A stretch of DNA of 64,000 bases, from assembly GCA_001599715.1 (NCBI GenBank), contig BCHU01000013.1, positions 310,001 to 374,000 of the forward strand, read 5' to 3'. The stretch comes from Phaeotremella fagi. Its lineage: Eukaryota; Basidiomycota; Tremellomycetes; Tremellales; Phaeotremellaceae. Numbering within the stretch: the stretch's first letter is position 1; every line of letters starts with the position of its first letter. A model generated the notes under the pieces. That model saw only the letters and a program-made list of their open reading frames with translations, was not told the origin of the DNA and did not search any database. A program made the translations under genes and the position numbers. Below, piece after piece: positions 46,862-56,641 of this stretch.

Positions 46862-47374
46862 TTCCGTTGTACTGTAGTTAAGAATGGAAAGATTGTGAAA
46901 AAAAAAAACACGACAAATGAAGAAAAGAAACAGGGGCTGCGTTGAATAATTAAGTCAACCACAAAGTGTTTACTCTACGCAAAGCAACGCAAAACAACGA
47001 AAAATCAAACACCTCCCCAGATTCAGGAGTCCCCAGTGCCTATTCGGATCCCCTCTATTAATAACTTTTCCAGCCTCGAACTTCAATTGAAAACCAACGT
47101 TATGGAATGATTCGTAATCTCAACAACAAGGCACTCGCGGTCAGATCGACGCCACTTCAACCCCAAACTAAAGGTTTTGACCATCTCTCGAGCCTCGTTT
47201 GTGATCACGTATCTTCCACACGGGTGTTTCAATGTGAGGGCAATAAATTGGGGTATTTGAATGTTCAAACAAGTCATCAATACTATGCTATAATTAGCTA
47301 GTTGTAAACATCTATCTCCACCACTTTTTTTGTCAGTTTGTTTGTCCAACTCATCACACTCTTTGAACTTCAAA
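46862..47374. promoter_or_regulatory. Divergent promoter of two secreted-protein genes
   Basis: About 510 bases between the start of the aspartic protease and the start of the secreted protein. A-rich tracts lie near 46897-46910. No specific element or gene is supported. Confidence 0.35.
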
Positions 47375-48726
47375 ATGAGGTTTTCTTACGCCCTTCTAGC
47401 AATCACGAGCTTGTTGGGTTCGGTTGAATCTGTTGCTGCTTTCTCTCACAAGGACGGTGCTGTTAGCTTTTTGTCTTCAAGAAATGGAGAACACGCCAAA
47501 AGGGCTGAAGTAAAGGATGTCGCCTCAAAACTCGCATTTAGACAGGCAAAGCCAGTGAGGAAAGGAGAAAAATTGTCGTACCGTAACAACGTTGTTGTTT
47601 CTGATGTGCGAAAGAGAGGTCCAGGTGGGTCTATATAGTGTACTGATACTGACTCTATAGCACCGTCGTCTGGAATTCCCACTACAACAGTGTTCCAAGT
47701 TAACCAATACAACGGAGGAGCCCTCGTTGGATACCTTGTTGCAGACGCGACCTCTGGGGACTACAAAACCACCACGGACGTTACTCAGGCTACCAACTTT
47801 ATTGTCACGTTAGTTTGTTCAGTCGCTGCTGTTCTAACCCCACTCCCCTAGTTTTGGTGTCAACACGGCCCAGCAGATCGCTATCACCCCAACACCCAAT
47901 AATTTCCCATACCTTGCCGGTGTTGTCGGCGGGTTGAATCCAGGATACTCAAGTCCACCTTACATCCCAAGTCAGAATTTAGACTCTAACAATTACAAGT
48001 GAGATATCGAGTCACCTAGAGTGCTTGCAATGCGTTGTATTTACTAATGATTTACAGCTATGCCTATTTGACCAACGGTGTCTCCGGTAGGTCGACTAGG
48101 AAGCTTAAGTAGATAGCTCTGACACCTCTTCAGTTACTCCAGGTCCTGCTTCTTACGGAGCCAGTGCAGACAACAGTCAGCCGTTGATCGAAACCGGAAT
48201 GTTTTTAATTACTGGAACAACTGTAACACCAGAATGGATCAATTCTGACAACAGCGTTTCCACTGGACAAGCTTTTGTCACGGACGCAGAAGGTTACGTG
48301 TTCTTGACAGGTGAGTGGAAGGAGCAACTTCTGAAGTTGACGACTATCTTAGCAAATGTCGCTAAATGCTATGACGCTTTTAATATCCCTATAACTCAAA
48401 TTGTAGGTCGACGTTGTGCCACTGAGCTTACATCTTTAGACCATCACTGCGCTTCCTGTTTGAGCAAACGAACGAAACTTTATAATCTCGTAATGAATCT
48501 CTTTGGGCATGGACAATGTTTTCTCAGTAACGATGTTACCTTTTCTATTTCGGGACATTTTATCATAACCTCATGCATTCTTTGTTTACATTTTTCTACC
48601 GGACATGGTGCTAAGAATAGTCCGGTCTGCTGCGGTGGCACTGCTCAAAAGCACTTCGGGCACAACGTCAAAGAGACCGATTGGTTTGGGGTGGGAGTGC
48701 GTCAGCTTTTATTTTGCAGATCTTGA
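47375..48726 (+). CDS. Secreted protein of unknown function
   Basis: The start chosen is ATG 47375, which opens a signal peptide (MRFSYALLAITSLLGSVESVAAF). An in-frame upstream start at 47330 would bury it. A basic pro-region with dibasic sites (AKRAEV, VRKRGP) may be cut by a Kex2-type protease. After a 36-base intron comes a Gly/Thr/Asn-rich domain: FQVNQYNGGALVGYLV, FGVNTAQQIAITPTPNNFP, YAYLTNGVSVTPGPASYGAS, FLITGTTVTPEWINSD and FVTDAEGYVFLTG. No family is recognised. The 3' end is uncertain. The frame is open to 48726 if a GTGAGT-TTAG intron (48311-48352) is removed or kept, but protein character fades after about 48420, so the true stop may be reached by another splice. Confidence 0.5.
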
Positions 48727-48879
48727 AAGCCGAGTGGCAGGGCGAGTTGTTGATCAATTTGAATCACCGTATACATACTGTTCAGGAGAATTTGCATCCC
48801 TTGCTATATCCCCCTGAGTCATTAAAACCAACCCAATATCTTCGAATTTCTACAGCCGTTCGAAAAATTCCGCAATTCA

Positions 48880-50751
48880 CTATGCCAACTCCTCACGGAC
48901 AACAGCTTCATTCTCGAGCTGCATTTGCACGTCTGTAACGTAGCCTTTGAATTTGCGTAAGGTGATTTTCTTTTCAAACATCTCATCAATTTCTGCTGGA
49001 GTCCTGAGGAAGTCAGCGAGGGAACAAATGGTGAATTTACCTTCTGGCAGTCTCGGGAACAATGAAATAAGCGATGGACACGACGATGAAACCGGTACAA
49101 GCGAAGAAGAAACCAGTCTTGACACCCCAATTTGGTGCTCCTTTAAGCATGATAGGAGTAACGAAGGAGAACTGTGACAGTCAATATGGATTCCACTATG
49201 CCAAATTTACCATGATAGAAAAGAAGTTTGGAATTGCCAAACCCCATCCCGCACTTTTGGCTCTGAGATCTTGTTTAGGGATCTCTGATAGGTACGCGTA
49301 GCCAATAGCGGACGACGATGTGGTTGAGAATGTTGCCAAACACGCAAAGAAAACCAAAAGAGATCCAAGTCTTGCATCGCCTGCGACGTTGAACATCCCA
49401 ACGGCACCCATTCCAAAATCGGCCAATACCGTGATCATGTAGCCGTAAACTGTTAAAGGGCGTCTGCCCCATGTGTCGACTGTTGCCATTGTGAAGCACA
49501 TGGACAAGAGTTGACAACACCCAAGGATGACAGTCACCAAGAATGGGTCGCTGTTGCCAGCTACTTGGACTGTTTGTTAGCTACTTTCGACTGTGGTCAC
49601 TCACAGAAATACGTCGCGTAGTTGTTGAAAACACTCAAACCAACGAATTGTTGACAGAGCTTGGGCCACAAAGCAATAACTAATCGTTTTCCGTTAAGAC
49701 CTCTGAAGATTTCTTTGATTGGTACAGCCCCTGAGAATGACGCTCTTGCACGCTGTTCAGCGATGGTGTTTTCCATGACAAGCAATTCAACTTCAACGTC
49801 GTATCCAGGTACATCTTTTTTGAGTCTCAAAAGGGTCTTTCTAGCTTTGTCTGTCTTTCCCTTTGTCACGAGCCACCATGGGGACTCTGGTAAAACGGAA
49901 TAAACAATGAACAAACCACCAATCATCGCCCACTGAGTGTAGATGGCGAGTCGGAAATTGAGCGGTTGTCTTGTGTTAAGCTGTTGAAGTGCAACAGACG
50001 CCATGAGTTGACCACTGACGTACCAGCTGAAATCGAGATTAGCATAGGCAAGCGAAGTTCACTCACAAAGTGTAAGCTTCGGTGAATAGACCACGAATTT
50101 GAGTAGGCGACAATTCATTGATATACAATGGCAGGGTACCTTGCATTGAGCCAACACCAGCTCCAGCGAGTAGCTTTGCACCCAACCAACCTGCTGGTGT
50201 TGTCACGAAGCATTCGGTAAGAACGGACTAGAAAGTCATTAAAAGAGTTCGAATCAGAAGCTCAGAAGCTGAACTCACTGCACAAAGCAGGGCCAGAGTT
50301 GTCCACAGCGCATTACGTCGACCAAATTTATCTGTCATGAATACCATACAGATCTGAGCAACGGTTTGAGCTGCGCTGGCGCAGCCTCCCCAAGCTGACA
50401 CCCAGGTCGCATCAAGAATGACTGTACCTTCTGGCGCGAATTGGCCGATAAAGCCCTTGTTGGCAACGATGGAACCATTGAATTGACCTGAATCGTCGTT
50501 AGCAACGCTATATCTACCAACGAAATCAAAGTACCTTGATAACCATCCAGAGATGCTGAAAAGGCAGCGATGAAACAATAAAAACCTATTCTTTTATACA
50601 CCCAAGCTGCTTTCCATACTGATAGCTTGTCTAAAGCTTGGATCTGTTGAACGTAAGGAGCTTCTTTTGTATACTCTTCAGCAATTTCTTGAGCCATTTC
50701 GGGGGTGATTTCGTCGTGAGAGATCTCTGTCTTGTCAACGTTTTCTGCCAT
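48880..50751 (-). CDS. MFS sugar transporter (alpha-glucoside permease type)
   Basis: ATG is at 50749-50751; stop is at 48880-48882. A hydrophilic start (EISHDEITPEMAQEIAEEY) precedes about twelve membrane segments. Sugar-porter signatures appear in order: FSASLDGYQG, ICMVFMTDKFGRRNALW, LPESPWWLVTKGKTDKARK, LCQQFVGLSVFNNYATYF, TVDTWGRRPLTVYG and, at the end, a PETARR-type loop with TPAEIDEMFEKKITLRKF. The family member closest in character is the fungal maltose/alpha-glucoside H+ symporter group, recognised by EIDEMFE and the long N-terminus; this is an inference. It belongs to the plasma membrane. It is divergent from a Zn2Cys6 regulator, with TCAACGGGCC about 157 bases upstream of its start. 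Confidence 0.87.
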
Positions 50752-51354
50752 TGTGATGATTATCAAAGGGAATGGGGGAAATCGCTCTACAAACCCCCGC
50801 TGATATATATGTGGGGCCTTGTGGTGGATATCCCATCGTTTTTTTACGGTCCCCGCAGCGACACCTGAAGATGTTGTCAGAAGAAGCAAAAACGGCTATT
50901 TTCAACGGTCAACGGGCCCGTGGAGGTTCCGCCTTCCGTTTAGTCAATTTCTTGCTCTAAATTATTCACAAACGGATACGGTTTCTACTCAGTAAGGACG
51001 GAACCATGCAAAGTATGTGGGGCTATAAAGGGCACTGAGGTGATTTGCGATTTGTCTCGAATGAGCGTTTACCATACTCATACCGTACTGAACACCACAA
51101 ACACTCGGGGCATGGTGTGACAGCCGGACTAATCTAAATGTCTACAATGCAGTTTCTGCCCTGTAGCCTCTCCCCACTTAGAAAGTTTACCTTTTTGTCT
51201 TGGACTATTTGTGATTTATTGAATGCATTGTATGCCAGAAGCTTGATGATTCCCACTATCTATCACGTGTCTAATCCGGACCGATAAGCTAGAAGCTAGA
51301 TCCAGTGGGACTGAATGGAATTTGACAAGTCTATACATAATTTTGATAACAGCA
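50752..51354. promoter_or_regulatory. Divergent promoter of MFS transporter 1 and regulator 1
   Basis: 600 bases with TCAACGGGCCCGT at 50908 and several CGG/CCG triplets near 50850-50930. No gene is seen. Confidence 0.45.
50908..50917 (+). promoter_or_regulatory. TCAACGGGCC element, copy 1
   Basis: Shared exactly with 62036-62045, in the promoter of the second transporter. It contains a CGG half-site of the type bound by Zn2Cys6 proteins. Confidence 0.45.
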
Positions 51355-54268
51355 ATGGATGCAACACCTAAACTCAAAGCTCCTGGGACAACAGGAATCA
51401 ATCGTGAGTGACGTAGAGAAGCAGAGACATCTCTGCCTCGAATTTCATGGAACAAGCTGAGAAGTGAGAGTTGACATACTCGTAGGAGCTTGCGTGAGTT
51501 TAATCCTACCCAGGTGATTAGGCTGACCTCCTTAGGACGCTTGTCATCGCTTAAAAATCAAATGTGTGTCTTTAAGAGAAGAATCAACATGTGAGCGTTG
51601 TAAGAGTGTTGGGCAAGCATGTACATCGACAAGTGATAGGACTTCAAAGATGTCTAGGGTTGAGGGGTGAGTCTTTAGGAAATAGGAGAAGCTGCAATGT
51701 TAAGCCAGGTAGCCGTGTATCTGTCGTTGAGAATCAACTTCAATCAATTTTCACCCAGCTATCTGGATTACAAGGAAACTTCTCAGAACTATTACGCTTG
51801 CAACGAGAATTGTTGGAGCAAAAACCGACGGGACCGCGACAACAAGAAACACCTGGGTCGAATTCAAGCTTCACCGCTCCACCTCCGGTCACTGTAACAC
51901 CCTTGTCAAGGATGTTCGATGAAATTCCTGACTACCAGACAGAGGCGCTATCTACAGGGGTCCTTTCAACAGAAGGTATTTCACATTCTGAAGGGACACA
52001 TCAGATTTATCGAGAAAGACTTGAGACTGGAATGGTGCCAGATATCGTAGACTCTAGCGCAGGAAGTGGGGATGACGAAGACAACGACCCCATTCACGAC
52101 ATTGACAGAATGGCCCCACTTGACAACATTCTATCTTATGCGGAAACTTTACGACTTCAGACTGATGGTGTCATCAGCCCTGAAGCTTTAGGTGTAGGAA
52201 AGAGAGGAACCTCCACGGCGCGGGATGCACCAAGAAAAAGAAGAAAGACAGGAGAGATCCTAACAAAGAGTGGGAGTACAGATCCAGTCCCTCGGTTGAC
52301 AGAGGAGGTTACAGGAAAGATTCCAGACTTGGTTGATAAAGGGATAGTTTCTCTTCGGGATGGAGAAAGATTAGTCAAACAGTTTTTCGAGAATTTCCAC
52401 TATCACATGCCGGTATTGGATCCTAAATATGACACTTTCGAAAAGTGAGTTCCTGGAGTTATACGGAACACTGAAGTTACAGTCTTCGTGAGAGGTCGGC
52501 GTTGACACTTGCCGTCGTCTTAATGATCGGTGGTCGTGCAAATGAGTACTCAGATGGTCAATTGCATCAAACGCTGAGAATACACGCGGAAGCTTTAGGT
52601 AAGCTGGGTGTCAGAGAAAGCTGACATGATCAGGAAGCAGTACACTGTTTTCTCCAGTCAATCGGCTCGAGCCAGTCCAAGCAATGAGTACGAATCTCTT
52701 TTACTACTAGCTAACCTATTTGTTTTACTCAGTTTGTGGGGAGACACTTCATGGAGACCAAGTGGTCATGCGTTTCGAATGGCGTAGGTTCTGTCACAAA
52801 GATACGCTAATATTAGAATGGAAATGGGTCTGTACAGGTGTTTACCAATTTTAGTAAAGAATGGCGTCGGTGCTCGAAAGGTTGCGGAAATAGAAGTTGA
52901 TCGACCACTCGTGGTTGGTGCTAGAACATGGCTGGCGGTGAGTTTTGTTTAAGGAAACGTCTGATGATTAGATTTGTAAACTGGAGTATGAGTACGTTCA
53001 AGGGTTAGATGCGTGCTAAGCACATAGAATGGCTTTTAACCATGGTCGACCAATCCTCATAGCTGAGGATCCGAGTCTCAGCATGGGACGAAAGCTGTTG
53101 CAACACCCGCTCAGTATCGAGTCAGACTGTCGATTGGTTGCTGCATGCGAGTTGTTAAATATGCGAGGTGAGCTCTAAACGGTTAATGAGCTAACTAAAG
53201 ATCGTCGACACTTGACTTTCTCTCCTGTCCCTTTGGCGAGTTATTCAGAAATCGAAATGGATATCAGAAGAACCGAAACCTTGGTGAATCAATGGCGATC
53301 AGGATGGGAAGACTATTTTGGTAAGGAATTGAATTGTTGCCACTGGAAGTCTGAGTCGACGAATTGTAGATCGAATGGGTCTGTCTGATAATCACTACTT
53401 ACGTGAATTTCGTAAGTGATGTCTAATAAAGTAGCTGACGGCAGTGATCACCTATGTCAGCAACGCAATGTAAGTGAATAGTAAAAATATTCTGACTGTC
53501 AAGTCTTCACTCAAATGCTAGGCTATTGCGAGGTGTTAGATCTTCGACACAGCTTTCCGAAATGCCTGAGCAGCGACGAGGTGCCCTTGTAAAAGCCGTA
53601 CGCGCTGCGACTACTTTGGTGCGCTTGTCTATCCAGAATGACAAAGTGGGTCGAGCAAAGGCTTCGAGATTTCTACTAACTCGTTGATACTAGAATATTC
53701 GTTACGGTACGTCTGGTGACATCTTCTCATTGATGACTGCTTACACTTCTACAGCCACAAATCTGACATGTGTGTGACAGAATTCTCTGTTTCAATGGTG
53801 ACTAACTTCTTAGTGGCTGGACGAGCGATGTCAGCAATGACGCTTATTCGTTTGGCTACTCTACTACCCGACTCTTTGGATCTAGAACAGACACGCAAGG
53901 ATATTGAGCGATTGACTACGGTATTGGAATCAAGTGAGCTTTGTGGAAGCTAGTTCTGACAAATAGCATCGGGGTCGCAACATGCGTCACCTTTACGAAA
54001 AATGCTGGACAGTGCTAACAAGAAAGGAGTTTTCCCAGTAAACGCTGATTCTTGGCATACTTCGCAAACAAGTACGATCGCAGAAAAGAGTACAGATACA
54101 GGGTTTTTGTTCGATTTCACTGACTCGGGAAATGAGTTATTCGGTTTGAACGACGGAGAGTCCGTGAGTGAAGATGTTGAGAGTATCGTCAAGCTGATAC
54201 CTGCAGGTCTCCTCCTGGCTGGGAACGAACACTGGCGACACTTACACAGATTTTTCGTGGCTTCGTAA
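51355..54268 (+). CDS. Zn2Cys6 fungal transcription factor, regulator 1
   Basis: ATG at 51355 opens a short exon. After two small introns (the middle exon is only GAGCTTGC) the zinc cluster is complete: CDACHRLKIKC, then CERCKSVGQAC, that is CX2CX6CX8CX2CX6C. A linker and a coiled segment follow (VVENQLQSIFTQLSGLQGNF), then an acidic Ser-rich stretch and a basic patch (PRKRRKTGE). The middle homology region starts at LVDKGIVSLRDGERLVKQFF and HYHMPVLDPKYD, the standard fungal-specific TF domain entry. Roughly ten further short introns follow to the stop at 54266-54268 (HLHRFFVAS). It is a nuclear regulator, likely binding CGG repeats. Its place next to a transporter and close to the two enzymes suggests local control. 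Confidence 0.82.
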
Positions 54269-54388
54269 GTCTGAGATCGTTCGAAACTGACGTCAAGACC
54301 CTAATTACAATGCACCGTTGCAACAACCTGCGGGTGACATCCCTTTTAGATTCAATTTTGATTGATGCATTTTCAGTCAACTATATGA

Positions 54389-56450
54389 CTACAGCATCCA
54401 TGGGCATTCTGGAGAATTTGTTTTCTTGAAATTAACTACTAAAGAAGGCTCTGGGATTGTTTTCAACTGATCCCCAAGGTCGAACGAAATTTCGTAAAAG
54501 TGAGCACCATGAAGTTTATTCTTCAACGAGAATGTAACCGAATTGTTACCTTTCTCGACAAACGAGCCACTCAAAGTGAGTTCCAATCCAGGAAGTGAGA
54601 TCTTTCCATCTTTCAACGCGTCCTTCGAGAGAGTCATGAACGGCAAACAACCAATCCTCAAGGTAACTGAAGAGTTTGTTTTGGTATGAGGGAAATCCAC
54701 CGGCGTCTTGTAAGTGATTGACAAGGATTTCGAGGACGCAATCATCGAACAGCATGGGTTAGAAGGCCACACCTGGATGTTAAAACAACTCAACTTGAAA
54801 CTTACTGAAATCCACCCCACGCCACCACCGTGTTTACCGGAATCCCACTGAATGATACCCGGATTGAACTGTGTTTGTATCCCTTTAGGACCTCCGACTT
54901 GATCTTCATCAAACTCCACACCACCGACCGAGAGACCTTCTTCCAACCAAAGAGTATACTTTCGAGGTTGAAGGTCGTGAGGTGGAAAGATGGCTTTAGG
55001 CTCGTAAAGGTGTGGAGCGTATAGCTTGACAAATCTCGCTCTGATTTCTGGAGTCAAGACAGATTCGGTGTAAGGACTCAAGATCATTTGCATTGGTAGT
55101 AATGCACAATCAGTGAAATGTTCCGATCCGTTCAAAGTAGGTGGCATTGGGTCTGGAAGGTGTTAGTGGGTTCGTGATCAGAAGCTTACAGCCATCGGCT
55201 AGACCAGTGATAGAGGCTATATTGGCTCCAATAGTCGCATAGTACTAAACTGTCAGCTTGAGCTTATGGCATCATTCTACCCACCTGAGTCATGCAATAG
55301 CCATAAGCTCGGTCCCAAGGGCCCGCAACATTGAGCAAGGAAGGATTGTAAGCTTCACTCAGGGATTCCCAGAGTGACTTCATCAATCTCGGGGCATTTT
55401 GAGTGAATTTGGACGTTGGTGGACAATACTGAGCGAGAGATAACGCCACTAGTGTAACCCCAGCGTAAGTCGGACTATTAAACTCTCCTGGTGTAGAGTG
55501 TAGATCGAACAAGTCTAGCATTTCTTGTGTCCATCCCTACAAAAGCAGTTATAATTGGTCTAAACATGTCACTTACCTCTGCAAGGGCTATAAGATTGTC
55601 ATCTTTCATGATTTGACCTGTGTAAAGGGTACAAGCACAGCGTAACATCCAGGGCTGAAATTTAGTACAGTTTGCTGCATGAGCACTTACATTGGTGTAC
55701 GATGGATACATGTCATCACCATGAAATCCTCCATATCGTTTACTGTTGCCAATACAAGCAATGTACATTGCTTGGCGCATTCTCCCAATTAAATCTGTGT
55801 CTACCATATCTGAAAAAGCGGCGTCGATGATCATACCAGCCATTGTGAAAAACAAGCTGTCGCATCGGGTCAGTCAGTGCGCTAACGATGAAGACTTACG
55901 CGTTATTTGGGTCTACAAGGTTTGAGTGGGAGCAGTTGTTTTCGACCTCAGGCACTCACCATAAGAATCATATATCTTCATATCAGTAATTCACATCTAT
56001 ATGCGACTTACCTCTCCTGTCCATATGGGATCTTCGCCCGACGAGGAAGGATAATGGAAAGCTTTTCGAAACCTGACGGAATTAGGCCCGAATAGGAACC
56101 CACTTACGATCCGTAATCTTGCTCAAACTTTTCATCGAGTACTTGTTGGGTCAAAGCGTTGTTGATCAGTTTCACTGCCTTCACTGCGTCTCCTGACCCG
56201 TTTCGCGCCAAAAGGCCCACTGCATACCACATGGAAAGCTTGGCCGATTTCCAGCTATCGACAGGTCAACGGTGTTTCACGGTTGCAAGACGACTTACAG
56301 AAGTGGTGGAGTGAAATTAATGTCAAGGACATTCATTCCTAGATCAAACAGCTCCTGCTGATTGTTGAATAACTTGTGAGTGGTTCCATTGTGACTGAGG
56401 TCTGTCATACTGAGCGATGATTGTGTCACTTTCGAAGTTGAGAGTTGCAT
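54389..56450 (-). CDS. Fungal protein of unknown function, possibly an alpha-toroid sugar-active enzyme
   Basis: ATG is at 56448-56450 and stop at 54389-54391, with about ten introns and roughly 570 residues. No named family is recognised. Conserved-looking blocks are LSMWYAVGLLARNGSGDAVK, HYPSSSGEDPIWTGE, NALFFTMAGMIIDA, RRC-like PWMLRCACTLYTGQIM, FNSPTYAGVTLVALSLAQYC, LLNVAGPWDRAYGYCMTQYY, MPPTLNGSEHFTDCALLPMQ and FNPGIIQWDSG. Regular helical stretches joined by Trp/Tyr/Asp-rich loops suggest an (alpha/alpha) toroid followed by a beta-rich C-terminal domain, a plan common in glycoside hydrolases, phosphorylases and polysaccharide lyases. No signal peptide is present, so a cytosolic site is likely. 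It is divergent from the GH31 gene, with 190 bases between start codons. Confidence 0.7.
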
Positions 56451-56557
56451 ATCAAGTGATCAAAGTCTCGTTGAAAGATCGTAGGCAGCCAAGAGTTGAC
56501 GGACCCGTTTCGGTCTTTTCTGTCCGTGCCACAATGTCTTTGAAAGATGGATTTTGG

Positions 56558-56570
56558 ACCGGATTCCGGT
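56558..56570. promoter_or_regulatory. Palindrome ACCGGATTCCGGT
   Basis: Two 6-base arms surround a central T, in the 190-base promoter between the unknown gene and the GH31 gene. The CGG/CCG arms are the half-sites of Zn2Cys6 dimers, and two such factors are encoded nearby. Confidence 0.55.
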
Positions 56571-56641
56571 TACTCGGACAGGCTTAGCGATGCTAAAGCA
56601 TTAAAGTGAAGCTCGCTATGATTCTGTGAAAATCACCAAAA

